Shown here: positions 9,201-16,820 of the stretch, one piece after another
Layout: each line of letters opens with the position of its first letter
Numbering within the stretch: the first letter of the stretch is position 1
Assembly (NCBI GenBank): GCA_964437735.1
Contig: CAYTID010000028.1
Coordinates: forward strand, 1-25,057
DNA: 25,057 nt
Direction of reading: 5' to 3'
Origin: CAYTID01 sp964437735
GTDB taxonomy: Bacteria > Bacteroidota > Ignavibacteria > UBA10030 > BY39
Made by a program: the position numbers and the translations under genes
Notes under the pieces: model-generated
What the model was told of the DNA's origin: nothing
Database searches by the model: none
The model's input: the letters and a program-made list of their open reading frames with translations, nothing else

Positions 9201-9272
9201 ATTGAAGCAACAAGTTTAATTGATAATTCAAATGTTTTCACACAAACTAGGAAAATGATTCTACTTTGGTAA
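6246..9272 (+). CDS. T9SS-secreted beta-propeller protein with FG-GAP repeats
   Basis: Extracellular or outer-membrane-attached protein of 1008 residues. A signal peptide (1-24, ending HISFS before Q) gives Sec export. Residues about 25-270 hold propeller-like repeats with a recurring WDGxYhh element (GLAYDGTNFYYV, GVAWDGQYIYYA, GLAYDGNYLWLI). About 275-480 are two choice-of-anchor D/HYDIN-like Ig folds (GTIQNTGTATLIIDSV, IKIENRGAQPLIITTA). About 490-915 form an FG-GAP/PQQ-type propeller with Ca-binding-like loops (DLNGDGFNDVVIG, DFNNDGIPDVIAAS, DLNGDGFDDVIIAS) alternating with LNGKNGAMLWKYG-type strands. The last 90 residues are a type A sorting domain (QNYPNPFNPFTTIRY to RKMILLW), cleaved during type IX secretion. 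No catalytic motif is seen; a surface, adhesion or matrix role is inference. A Thr/Ser-rich low-complexity patch lies near residue 60. Confidence 0.92.
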   Translation: MKNYINVLLFFSLLFICFLHISFSQSIIQTLTLPNTTYWNTAYGIAADSTALYISSTTSTTTLFNYGRIYKLDHNGQVLDSVTSTTTTFGQSQGLAYDGTNFYYVRRYTSSCTVIKTTPAGVIIDSMRIGSSRYVGDAAWGGSHLWVTLYSPNPGRVLKIDWGTKTVVDSIWTIGDQPTGVAWDGQYIYYAMDIFSSEPNLNLIYVVDPISKDTVRTITMPESRTTDSNPRGLAYDGNYLWLIARPVGGGTGQRIYKYDIKGGGNPAINIPTKFYDNGWVNLGDSIEVTGTIQNTGTATLIIDSVKSLYSLNYSHTLAVPTNIPSGSSHNFKIKFKPVFYGVDSAQIVLYHNDITRPAQTIRLTGKGRYPDAFIEAPSSYTFGLRRVNSTSTWKIKIENRGAQPLIITTASFALPDFYVEPGILPMTINPVSSKNLRVWFFPKSTSANSDTLTLNTNARNTPIRKISFTGQGDVTPLAIGVPFWNYTVVDHPISNTSRTVKGVRAFNDITGDGKRDVIISTENYWTMAVNGNSSVDNDSLWAFTTYISSNSAGSIGTAGDYSYQKALAIASDLNGDGFNDVVIGTGGGNETVYALNGKNGAMLWKYGTDEPGQYNLGDFTGVDVSKDFNNDGIPDVIAASAATETGGLGGRRSIYLFNGATGDSIWKAPLLGFTHAVAAIKDIDNDSIPDVIGTVGAASYKASAFSGVNGNLIWNFALPSASGGGKEVMILPVSSTQEDVILGAFWGPVYRVNSVTGTQVWSTPMGNKGVLQFGRLRDITNDGIDEIVVATLGGGAMCLNGATGAVIWTTPTGNSMGIAVISDLNGDGFDDVIIASQTLGTYIVKGNDGSLLYQHTFGGSIQTREVAIVTDLDGNNSFEILAGSNLGHVVLLSGGLDAPVGIKNDIIEFSDYLLMQNYPNPFNPFTTIRYFIPELSRVSVKVFNTLGQEIKTLIDEVQSNGIKSIGWNATNSHEAYVAGGTYFYRIEATSLIDNSNVFTQTRKMILLW

Positions 9273-9302
9273 AATTATTGGTTTTCTATTAATTATTAGA
9301 CA

Positions 9303-11630
9303 TTGAAGCAAAGATTATATATTTCAATAAAAGGTACTGTTCAAGGCGTAGGTTTCAGGCCGTTCATATATCGGCTGGCGACTGAATCAGGATTGTCCGG
9401 ATTTGTCTCGAATTCAACATTAGGTGTTACTATTGAAGCGGAAGGGGAAAAAAGTACGTTAGATAATTTTCTTCTCCGAATAGAGAAAGAAAAACCACCT
9501 TTAGCTACAATTACGAGTTTTGAATTTTCATATTTTGACCCTATCGGATATATTAATTTTCAAATTAAACAAAGTGATCAGGGTGATTTAATCACAACTC
9601 CTATCCTTCCTGATATTGCTACTTGTATTGATTGTTTAGATGAATTGTATAATCCATTAAATCGTAGATATTTATATCCGTTTATTAATTGTACAAATTG
9701 TGGACCTCGTTATTCGATTATTGAAAGTTTGCCCTATGATCGACCAAATACTTCAATGAAAATATTTTCAATGTGTGATGAATGCAGGGATGAATACGAA
9801 AATCCGCTAGATAGGAGATTTCATGCTCAACCTATTGCCTGCCCGGTCTGTGGTCCTGCGCTTGAACTTTGGGATGAAAAGGGGAATATTGTTGCAGAAA
9901 AAGAGGATGTAATAGATCAGAGCATTGAATTAATTAAAAATGGTAACATCATTGCATTAAAGGGATTAGGAGGATTTCAATTATTAGTAGATGGATGTTC
10001 AACAGATTCTGTTAGACGCTTGAGGATAAGGAAGCGTAGGGAAGAAAAACCATTTGCGTTAATGTTTCCTGATTTAGAGCAGGTAAAGAATTGTTGCCAC
10101 GTATCATATTTTGAAGAAAGATTGTTAATATCGACTGAATCACCTATCGTTTTGTTGAATAGAAAAGGAGATGGAATCTCAGGAGATATTAGAAAAATGC
10201 CGGCGTATCAGAGCATCGCCCCTGAAAATCCATATTTAGGCATCATGCTCCCTTATACTCCCTTGCATCATTTATTACTGAAAAAAATAAATATCCCTTT
10301 AGTTGCTACTAGTGGAAATATATCTGAAGATCCGATTTGTATCGATGAACATGAAGCAGTACAACGCTTAAAAGGTATTGCTGATTATTACTTAGTTCAT
10401 AACCGCCCGATTGTTCGTCATGTTGACGACTCTATTGTCAGAATAATAAAAGGGAGGGAGATGGTCATTCGTCGGGCACGCGGCTATGCACCTCTTCCTG
10501 TAGTTCATAAACTGGAAAATAACAACCATCGGTCTGTTGTTGCGGTTGGTCCGCAACTCAAAAATACTGTGGCAATCAGTAATGCTGATAATATCTATGT
10601 TAGCCAACACATCGGCGATCTTCAAACTGAGGAAACTTGTGCGGCTTTCACAAAAACTATCTCCGATTTAAACAAATTATATCGGAACGAAGCAAATATT
10701 ATTGCATGTGACGGACATCCTGATTATTTTTCAACCAGACATGCGATCAAGATTAATCCAAATCCGCAATATATACAGCATCACCACGCCCATATTGCCT
10801 CCTGCAGAATTGAAAACCGGGTTGAGGGTAACGCTCTTGGGGTTGCATGGGATGGAACCGGATTTGGATTGGATGGAACAATTTGGGGGGGCGAATTTTT
10901 TATTTCATCGGAAAATAGTTTTAAACATATCGCGGGTTTGCGTCAATTCAGGTTGCTCGGAGGCGATCTCGCAGTTAAAGAGCCGCGAAGATCTGCCCTG
11001 AGTGTCTTGTATGAATTTATGGGAGAATCAGTTTTTGAAAATGAAAATAATCCTGTTTCAAATAAATTTTCCGACGAAGAGAAAAGAATATTAAAAACGA
11101 TTTTGCGCAAAAAAATAAATTGTCCCGTTACATCGAGTATCGGAAGATTATTTGATGCAATTTCTTCATTAATTGGAGTTAAGGATAATTCAGACTATGA
11201 AGGACAAGCAGCAATGATGCTTGAATTTATTGCCGATAAAAACATTAAAGGAATTTATTCATTCGACATTTTGAATCAAAGTGTTACAGACAATATGATG
11301 AGTATAGACTGGCAGCCGATGATAACAGAAATTCTCGGTGAGATGAAAATAGGTGTACCACCTTCGCATATTTCAATGAAATTTCACAATACACTTGCAA
11401 ATATGATATTTAAAATCGCTAAATTGAGCGGTGAAATAAAAGTATTGTTGAGCGGAGGTTGTTTTCAGAATGTTTTATTATTAAATCTAACAATTGAAAT
11501 TTTGCAAAGTAACGGATTTCAGGTATATTGGCATCAAAGGATACCGCCTAACGATGGTGGAATTTCTTTGGGTCAGGCGGTATTGGCTCTGAATAATTAT
11601 AATGCGGTATTTAATAAGGAGATAATATAA
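9303..11630 (+). CDS. hypF: carbamoyltransferase HypF, hydrogenase maturation
   Basis: Makes the thiocarbamoyl group on HypE that becomes the cyanide ligands of the [NiFe]-hydrogenase iron, using carbamoyl phosphate and ATP. All family modules are present in 775 residues. An acylphosphatase-like domain has the VQGVGFRPFIYRLA loop near residue 14. Two zinc-finger units follow (CIDC with CTNCGPRYS, then CDEC with CPVCGP) at about 107-185. A YrdC-like domain shows ALKGLGGFQLLVDG and the RKRREEKPFALMF region. The C-terminal Kae1-like carbamoyl-transfer domain has HHHAHIASC, VAWDGTGFG and LSGGCFQN. The start is TTG 9303 with no obvious ribosome site; the next residues KQRLYISIKG align with the family N-terminus. 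First gene of the hyp operon; its TAA shares its last base with the hypC ATG. Confidence 0.97.
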   Translation: MKQRLYISIKGTVQGVGFRPFIYRLATESGLSGFVSNSTLGVTIEAEGEKSTLDNFLLRIEKEKPPLATITSFEFSYFDPIGYINFQIKQSDQGDLITTPILPDIATCIDCLDELYNPLNRRYLYPFINCTNCGPRYSIIESLPYDRPNTSMKIFSMCDECRDEYENPLDRRFHAQPIACPVCGPALELWDEKGNIVAEKEDVIDQSIELIKNGNIIALKGLGGFQLLVDGCSTDSVRRLRIRKRREEKPFALMFPDLEQVKNCCHVSYFEERLLISTESPIVLLNRKGDGISGDIRKMPAYQSIAPENPYLGIMLPYTPLHHLLLKKINIPLVATSGNISEDPICIDEHEAVQRLKGIADYYLVHNRPIVRHVDDSIVRIIKGREMVIRRARGYAPLPVVHKLENNNHRSVVAVGPQLKNTVAISNADNIYVSQHIGDLQTEETCAAFTKTISDLNKLYRNEANIIACDGHPDYFSTRHAIKINPNPQYIQHHHAHIASCRIENRVEGNALGVAWDGTGFGLDGTIWGGEFFISSENSFKHIAGLRQFRLLGGDLAVKEPRRSALSVLYEFMGESVFENENNPVSNKFSDEEKRILKTILRKKINCPVTSSIGRLFDAISSLIGVKDNSDYEGQAAMMLEFIADKNIKGIYSFDILNQSVTDNMMSIDWQPMITEILGEMKIGVPPSHISMKFHNTLANMIFKIAKLSGEIKVLLSGGCFQNVLLLNLTIEILQSNGFQVYWHQRIPPNDGGISLGQAVLALNNYNAVFNKEII
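11616..11621 (+). promoter_or_regulatory. ribosome binding site for hypC
   Basis: AAGGAG eight bases before the hypC ATG, inside the end of hypF. It is the clearest translation signal in the operon. Together with the one-base gene overlap it suggests hypC is translated at its own rate rather than only by coupling. Confidence 0.7.
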
Positions 11631-11902
11631 TGTGTCTTGCTGTTCCGGGAAAAATTATTTCGATCGATAATATCGATAATCTTAGAATGGCGAAAGTTGA
11701 TTTCGGTGGTGTTTCAACTTCCGTTTGTCTTGAATGGCTGCCCGAAGCTGAAATCGGGAATTATGTTATCGTCCATGTAGGATTTGCTTTAAGCATTGTC
11801 GATGAAAAAGAAGCAATCGAGACTTTAAAAATGATTTCTGACATTGAACAAACGTTTGTAGGTGAGGTAAAAAACTCAAAAAGTACCGAAGATCACAGAT
11901 GA
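11630..11902 (+). CDS. hypC: hydrogenase maturation chaperone HypC
   Basis: Small chaperone of 90 residues that works with HypD in assembling the Fe(CN)2CO unit and hands it to the large-subunit precursor. The invariant N-terminus MCLAVPGK is present; Cys2, exposed after removal of Met, is the functional cysteine. The beta-barrel core follows (AKVDFGGVSTSVCLEWLPEAEIGNYVIVHVGFA), then the acidic helix ending DEKEAIETLKMI. The length is normal. It overlaps hypF by one base and hypD by four (ATGA), so the three are translationally coupled. Confidence 0.96.
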   Translation: MCLAVPGKIISIDNIDNLRMAKVDFGGVSTSVCLEWLPEAEIGNYVIVHVGFALSIVDEKEAIETLKMISDIEQTFVGEVKNSKSTEDHR

Positions 11903-12987
11903 AATATATTGATGAGTACAGGGATCCGAAGGCTGCAAAATTATATTCAGTTAAAATTCATGAAATTATTACACGCGAGTGGGTAGTAATGGAAATTTGC
12001 GGCGGACAAACCCACACAATTTTGAAATACGGACTTGAGGAAATGTTGCCGGAAAAATTAACTCTCGTTCATGGTCCCGGCTGTCCGGTTTGTGTTACCC
12101 CTCTTGAAATGATAGACAAGGCAATAAGTATTGCATCGCGAAGCGATGTTATTTTGGTGTCGTATGGCGATATGCTTCGTGTGCCCGGTTCAATTTCAGA
12201 TTTGCTGAATGTCAAAGCAGATGGAGGTAATGTAAAAATTGTTTACTCACCTTTAGATGCTCTGAAAATTGCCGAATCAAATAAAGGAAAGAGCGTAGTT
12301 TTTTTTGCAGTCGGTTTTGAAACAACTGCGCCGCCAAATGCCATGGCTGTAATTGAAGCGCATAAGAGGGGTATAAATAATTTTTCAATTTTATGTTCGC
12401 ACGTGTTAGTACCACCTGCTATCGAAGCACTTTTGTCCTCGAAGAACCGCAGGGTTCAGGGCTTTCTTGCTGCAGGGCATGTTTGTACAGTTATGGGATA
12501 TGAAGAATATATTCCGCTTGCTGAAAAATATAAAGTTCCTATTGTGGTCACAGGTTTCGAGCCGGTAGACATTTTGAATGGAATTTACCTAACGGTCAAA
12601 CAACTGGAAGAGGGAAGAAATGAAATCGAAAACCAATATAATCGCTCTGTAAAAAGAGAGGGAAATTTAGGAGCGAGGCAAATTCTTACTGACGTATTTG
12701 ATATAGTGGATAGAAAGTGGAGAGGCATCGGTAACATTCCAAAAAGCGGTTACCAGCTCAAAGAAAAATATTCCCGATTTGATGCTGAAAAAATATTTAA
12801 AGTAGAAAATGTTGTGAAAGACGAATCTCCGCTTTGCATCGCGGGTGAAGTTTTGCAAGGTTTAAAAAAGCCGACGGAATGCACGGCATTTGGTACGACA
12901 TGCACACCTGAAAATCCGCTTGGGGCACCGATGGTATCTGCAGAAGGGGCTTGCGCTGCATACTACCATTATAAAAAAACGAAATAA
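11899..12987 (+). CDS. hypD: hydrogenase maturation factor HypD
   Basis: Iron-sulfur scaffold protein of 362 residues on which the iron, cyanide and CO ligands are put together with HypC and HypE. Conserved segments are all there: MEICGGQTHTI near residue 32 (redox Cys), HGPGCPVCVTP near 57 (thiol pair and metal site), FFAVGFETTAP, CSHVLVPPAIEALL, FLAAGHVCTVMGYEEY and VTGFEPVDILNGI. The C-terminal cluster region has CTAFGTTCTPENPLGAPMVS and EGACAAYY, which supply the [4Fe-4S] cysteines. It starts inside the hypC stop (ATGA) and ends seven bases before hypE. No lesion is visible. Confidence 0.97.
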   Translation: MKYIDEYRDPKAAKLYSVKIHEIITREWVVMEICGGQTHTILKYGLEEMLPEKLTLVHGPGCPVCVTPLEMIDKAISIASRSDVILVSYGDMLRVPGSISDLLNVKADGGNVKIVYSPLDALKIAESNKGKSVVFFAVGFETTAPPNAMAVIEAHKRGINNFSILCSHVLVPPAIEALLSSKNRRVQGFLAAGHVCTVMGYEEYIPLAEKYKVPIVVTGFEPVDILNGIYLTVKQLEEGRNEIENQYNRSVKREGNLGARQILTDVFDIVDRKWRGIGNIPKSGYQLKEKYSRFDAEKIFKVENVVKDESPLCIAGEVLQGLKKPTECTAFGTTCTPENPLGAPMVSAEGACAAYYHYKKTK

Positions 12988-12994
12988 TACAGAT

Positions 12995-14086
12995 ATGATT
13001 GATTCAAAATTAAATACATCAGATTTAAAAAGTGAAATTCCGGAATTTGAAAATTATTCTTGTCCGATTCCTATCAGCGAATACGATAAAGTATTGTTGG
13101 CACATGGAGGAGGCGGAATATTATCCCGGCAGCTAATTCAAAAAATGTTTGTATCTCAATTCGATAATGAATTGTTGAATATCCAGCACGACGGCGCTGT
13201 CTTCGGTATCGAAGGAGGTAGGTTTGCGTTTACCACAGATTCGTATGTGGTTCAACCGATTTTTTTTCCGGGCGGCGACATTGGAGAATTAGCAATTAAT
13301 GGAACAGTCAATGATCTGGCAGTATGCGGAGCAAAACCTATGTTCATATCAGTTGGTTTAATAATTGAAGAAGGATTCCCGATTTCCGACCTTTGGAAAA
13401 TTGTATTGTCCATGAAACGGTCTGCTGAGATTGCCGGTGTAAAAATAGTTACCGGTGATACAAAGGTTGTAGATAAGGGCAAGGGGGACAAAATATTTAT
13501 TAATACATCCGGAATCGGAAAAATTTTTGAAGGCGTAGATATATCTCCGAAAAATTGTAAACCCGGAGATGTTATTATTTTAAGCGGGAAAATTGCAGAC
13601 CATGGAATTGCTATAATGAACGCGAGAGAAGGATTGGAATTCGAAACACTTGTGAAAAGTGATACCGCGCCGCTTAATTCCTTAGTTGAATTGATGCTGA
13701 GGTGTTCCAAAAATATCCGCATTATGCGCGACCCTACAAGAGGCGGGCTTGCCACAGTTTTGAATGAAATTGCCGACTCAGCCGAAGTTGGGATTGAAAT
13801 CGAAGAAACAAAAATTCCGTTGAATGAAAGTGTTAAAGCAGCTTGCGAAATTTTGGGATTTGATCCCCTTTATGTAGCTAATGAGGGAAAATTGGTTGCA
13901 TTTGTACCCGCTGACGAAGCTAATTTTATTTTAAAAGAAATGAAAAACCATCCTTTAGGAGCCGACTCGTCGATAATTGGTAAAGTTGTATCTGGACACA
14001 AAGGAAGGGTAGTGATGCGAACTATATTAGGGAGTAATCGAATTGTCGATATGTTATCTGGGGAACAACTACCAAGGATATGTTAG
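12995..14086 (+). CDS. hypE: hydrogenase maturation protein HypE
   Basis: PurM-like ATPase of 363 residues that dehydrates the thiocarbamate placed on its C-terminal cysteine by HypF to give thiocyanate, the cyanide donor. Typical features: LLAHGGGGILSRQLI near residue 30, AFTTDSYVVQPIFFPGGDIG, NGTVNDLAVCGAKP, VTGDTKVV, MRDPTRGGLATVLNEIA and the essential C-terminal PRIC, whose Cys is the carrier. The open frame extends upstream to 12890, but the ATG at 12995 gives a normal N-terminus and lies just past the hypD stop, so I place the start there. It is the last gene of the hyp operon. hypA and hypB, the nickel-insertion pair, are not adjacent. Confidence 0.96.
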   Translation: MIDSKLNTSDLKSEIPEFENYSCPIPISEYDKVLLAHGGGGILSRQLIQKMFVSQFDNELLNIQHDGAVFGIEGGRFAFTTDSYVVQPIFFPGGDIGELAINGTVNDLAVCGAKPMFISVGLIIEEGFPISDLWKIVLSMKRSAEIAGVKIVTGDTKVVDKGKGDKIFINTSGIGKIFEGVDISPKNCKPGDVIILSGKIADHGIAIMNAREGLEFETLVKSDTAPLNSLVELMLRCSKNIRIMRDPTRGGLATVLNEIADSAEVGIEIEETKIPLNESVKAACEILGFDPLYVANEGKLVAFVPADEANFILKEMKNHPLGADSSIIGKVVSGHKGRVVMRTILGSNRIVDMLSGEQLPRIC

Positions 14087-14284
14087 CGATTATTTTTTTT
14101 AAATGTTGTTTTTAATAAATCTAATTTTTATATTTTTCAGGCAAGTGTAATTTAATTATTAAGATTCTTCAGAAAAAAAATATTTCCAGGGACCAAACGA
14201 TTCTGAGTCTATATCTAAAAATTTGATGGATTGTTTATTACTTCTGTAAAAACAATTGTAATTATTAAAAAAAGGTTTTAGAGA

Positions 14285-14530
14285 GTGCGCAAAATATTCA
14301 ATAAAAAAAACAAAAACAAGAAAAGTACCGACCACAGTGAAGATCCGGAAATAAATTTCCAGAAAAACGAATTTAATAAATTGCTAAAAAGTAATTCAGC
14401 GGCTCAACCGGTAATGTCGATGAGGGAGTATTCTAAAAAAAAGCAATCAAATCCTAAAAAATTCAGTTCTCATACAAATAAAAAAACTTTTACAAAAGCC
14501 AAATACCGCCATTCATTTAAAAATAAATAA
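14285..14530 (+). CDS. small Lys-rich hypothetical protein
   Basis: Possible protein of 81 residues from a GTG start, with an AAAGG about ten bases upstream. It is strongly basic and hydrophilic (MRKIFNKKNKNKKST at the start, KKTFTKAKYRHSFKNK at the end) and lacks hydrophobic core segments, so it would be largely disordered and could bind nucleic acid. It matches no family I recognise. The lysine richness partly reflects the local A-rich composition, so the ORF could be chance. It lies alone between hypE and the decayed glgE region. Confidence 0.4.
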   Translation: MRKIFNKKNKNKKSTDHSEDPEINFQKNEFNKLLKSNSAAQPVMSMREYSKKKQSNPKKFSSHTNKKTFTKAKYRHSFKNK

Positions 14531-14640
14531 TTTTATTTTATCCCGAATATATTTATAAAACGGACTTAGTTTTAATTTGAACATTTCTATCTTATTCTCT
14601 GTTATTGCATTGTTTACCAACAATAGAATTTTTATATTAA

Positions 14641-14831
14641 ATAAAAGATTCTCTCGTGATTGTAGAACGGAAAAAAGCTCTTTTCAGCACTTGGTATGAT
14701 TTTTTTCAAAGATCCCTTTCCCCAAAATCTTGGGATTCGATGTTATTTATTTTCCTCGTTTTCATCAGATTGACATTACGAACCTAAAGGGAATAAATAA
14801 AACTATTAATGCTGAATTCCAATCTGTTTGA
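14641..14831 (+). pseudogene. glgE: glgE relic (maltosyltransferase, N-terminal part)
   Basis: Remnant of alpha-1,4-glucan:maltose-1-phosphate maltosyltransferase, read in two frames. Frame one (14659-14730) gives IVERKKALFSTWYDFFQRS then LSPKS, which matches the GlgE pattern VDRExAxFSxWYExFPRS. After a shift, frame two (14730-14828) gives LGFDVIYFPRFHQIDITN then LKGINKTINAE, matching MGFDVLYLPPIHPIGxTNRKGxNN. About 18-20 family residues (the GTFxDCxxxLPxI segment) are missing at the junction. PPIHPIG has become PRFHQID. The frame ends at TGA 14829-14831, and the remaining 500 or so residues are absent. Recognition rests on two consecutive conserved segments in the right order; a protein search would confirm it. 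Confidence 0.75.
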
Positions 14832-14880
14832 AAAGGCGATTTATGAGGTAGCATACGAACTGAATAATAAAACTTATTGA
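14809..14880 (+). pseudogene. probable maltokinase (Pep2/TreS-Mak) C-terminal relic
   Basis: Twenty-three codons ending at TGA 14878-14880 encode MLNSNLFEKAIYEVAYELNN followed by KTY. The core LFEKAIYEVAYELNN resembles the end of maltokinases, alone or fused to trehalose synthase, where LxxKAxYELxYELNNRPDW is typical. The conserved RPDW and the last residues are gone. It overlaps the glgE relic in a different frame, as expected if a deletion fused the front of glgE to the back of the next gene. glgE-maltokinase-glgB is a known gene order of the GlgE pathway, which supports the reading. The match is short, so confidence is moderate. Confidence 0.55.
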
Positions 14881-14888
14881 GGATTAAA

Positions 14889-16820
14889 ATGGAAAATACC
14901 GTACAAAAAAAAATTGAAGATATCCAACTTACAGAGCTTGATATTTATTTATTCAAACAGGGAGCTCATTTCAAAATTTTTGAAAAATTGGGCGCTCATC
15001 CGGTAATTGTCGACGGGATAGCAGGTGTGCATTTTGCCGTTTGGGCTCCGAATGCAAAAGGAGTATCTGTAGTTGGAGATTTTAACAACTGGAATCCCAA
15101 AACAAATAAAATGAATGTTAGATGGGATGAGTCGGGAATTTGGGAAATATTTATTCCCAATATCAATCCCGGCTCGTTATATAAATATTACATTGCCTCT
15201 AATCACAATAATTACAAAGTTGTAAAAGGTGATCCATACGGATTTTTTTGGGAGATTTCACCGGGGACATCATCGAGAGTGTGGGATTTAAATTATAAAT
15301 GGGAAGATGATGAATGGATGAAAAACAGAAAAAAAAAGAATTCCTTAACGTCTCCTATATCGATTTATGAAGTTCATCTCGGTTCATGGAGGCGGGTCCC
15401 GGAAGAAGGAAACAGATACTTGACTTACCGCGAAATTGCTCCCTTGCTTTCTGATTACTTAGTCAAGATGGGTTTCACACATGTTGAATTTCTTCCTGTG
15501 ATGGAGCATCCATTCTATGGTTCGTGGGGATATCAGTCATTGGGATATTTCGCTCCGACAAGCAGGTACGGAACGCCCCAGGATTTTATGTTTTTGATAG
15601 ATCATCTCCATCAAAATGGGATTGGAATAATTCTGGATTGGGTTCCGAGCCATTTTCCAAGTGATGAATATGGATTAAGCTATTTTGACGGCACATACTT
15701 ATATGAGCATGAAGATCCTAAAAAAGGATATCATCCTGACTGGAACAGTTATATTTTTAACTACGGAAGAAATGAAATACGCACATTTCTTCTGAGCAGT
15801 GCAGCTTTTTGGTGCGAGAAGTATCACATCGACGGATTAAGAGTAGATGCAGTTGCCTCAATGCTTTATCTTGACTATTCACGAAACGAAGGAGAGTGGA
15901 TCCCGAATAAGTATGGTGGTCGTGAAGACCTCGATGCAATAGATTTTTTGAAAAAACTGAATGAGTCAATTTATAAAGAATATCCGGATGTCCAGATGAT
16001 TGCTGAAGAATCGACCGCCTGGCCTATGGTTTCTCGACCTGTACATCTAGGCGGATTAGGTTTTGGTTTGAAATGGAATATGGGCTGGATGAACGATACC
16101 TTGAGTTATTTTTCTACCGATCCTGTTTTCAGGAAGTTTCATCATGGTCAGCTGACTTTCAGTATCTGGTATGCATTCAATGAAAATTTTGTTCTTTCAC
16201 TTTCTCACGATGAAGTCGTTCATGGTAAGGGTGCAATGATAGGAAAAATGCCCGGTGATGAATGGCAAAAATATGCAAATCTCAGATTGTTATACGGATA
16301 TATGTTTGCACATCCTGGGAAAAAATTATTATTCATGGGAGATGAATTCGGACCACGGAAAGAATGGAATCATGATGAAAGTCTCGAATGGCACGCGCTT
16401 GAATATCCGCTTCATAGCGGACTGCAAAATTGGGTAAAAGATTTGAATCGATTTTATCGGAATGAGTCGGCATTGTTCGAGCTAGATTTTGATATACATG
16501 GTTTTGAATGGGTAGATTTTCATGACGCAGAAAAAAGTACGTTAAGTTTTATCAGAAGAGGGAAGAATTTTGAAAACAAGCTGTTAGTCGTATGCAATTT
16601 TACTCCTGTCCCGAGGAATAATTATAGGGTAGGAGTGCCTAAGTCAGGATTCTGGAAAGAGGTATTAAACAGCGATTCCTGGATGTATGGCGGAAGCGGA
16701 CAGGGTAATTTCGGTGGAGTTGATGCATCGCCGATACAATCGCAATCATACTTCAATTCTCTTTCTCTAAACTTGCCTCCTTTGAGTATCTTAATATTTA
16801 AACATGAGGAACAGGCTTGA
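14889..16820 (+). CDS. glgB: 1,4-alpha-glucan branching enzyme GlgB
   Basis: GH13 enzyme of 643 residues that cuts alpha-1,4 glucan and rejoins the piece as an alpha-1,6 branch in glycogen. A CBM48 N-terminal domain (GVHFAVWAPNAKGVSVVGDF, near 45-65) is followed by the (beta/alpha)8 barrel. Key sites are intact: EFLPVMEHPF and SWGYQSLGYFAPTSRYGTP, HIDGLRVDAVASMLYLDY with the nucleophile Asp near 318, MIAEEST with the acid Glu near 373, and SLSHDEVVHGKG with the third Asp near 437. The C-terminal beta domain ends LPPLSILIFKHEEQA. It lacks the extra N1 module of the 728-residue E. coli enzyme. The ATG at 14889 follows GAGGA (14879-14883); an earlier TTG at 14877 is less likely. It is intact although relics lie on both sides. 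Confidence 0.97.
   Translation: MENTVQKKIEDIQLTELDIYLFKQGAHFKIFEKLGAHPVIVDGIAGVHFAVWAPNAKGVSVVGDFNNWNPKTNKMNVRWDESGIWEIFIPNINPGSLYKYYIASNHNNYKVVKGDPYGFFWEISPGTSSRVWDLNYKWEDDEWMKNRKKKNSLTSPISIYEVHLGSWRRVPEEGNRYLTYREIAPLLSDYLVKMGFTHVEFLPVMEHPFYGSWGYQSLGYFAPTSRYGTPQDFMFLIDHLHQNGIGIILDWVPSHFPSDEYGLSYFDGTYLYEHEDPKKGYHPDWNSYIFNYGRNEIRTFLLSSAAFWCEKYHIDGLRVDAVASMLYLDYSRNEGEWIPNKYGGREDLDAIDFLKKLNESIYKEYPDVQMIAEESTAWPMVSRPVHLGGLGFGLKWNMGWMNDTLSYFSTDPVFRKFHHGQLTFSIWYAFNENFVLSLSHDEVVHGKGAMIGKMPGDEWQKYANLRLLYGYMFAHPGKKLLFMGDEFGPRKEWNHDESLEWHALEYPLHSGLQNWVKDLNRFYRNESALFELDFDIHGFEWVDFHDAEKSTLSFIRRGKNFENKLLVVCNFTPVPRNNYRVGVPKSGFWKEVLNSDSWMYGGSGQGNFGGVDASPIQSQSYFNSLSLNLPPLSILIFKHEEQA

Larger units (their letters stand above)
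14531..14888. other. intergenic stretch holding glucan-gene relics
   Basis: The 358 bases before glgB contain no intact gene. The first 110 bases are A/T-rich and show nothing I can read. From 14641 on, two frames carry a degraded glgE N-terminal segment, followed by a short maltokinase-like tail, each listed separately. The end of the stretch (GAGGA, 14879-14883) is the glgB ribosome site. Confidence 0.6.

Noticed and set aside
12890..12994. Longer hypE start overlapping hypD
   Set aside because: The 35 extra residues are hypD coding sequence read in another frame; ATG 12995 gives a normal HypE N-terminus.
13252..13755. 167-codon minus-strand open frame inside hypE
   Set aside because: It is antisense to the strongly conserved PurM-like core of HypE, has no family features and no ribosome site; a shadow of the codon pattern.
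14087..14284. 198-base spacer after hypE, examined for a terminator or RNA gene
   Set aside because: A/T-rich with a T8 run near 14092 but no stem before it; nothing supportable.
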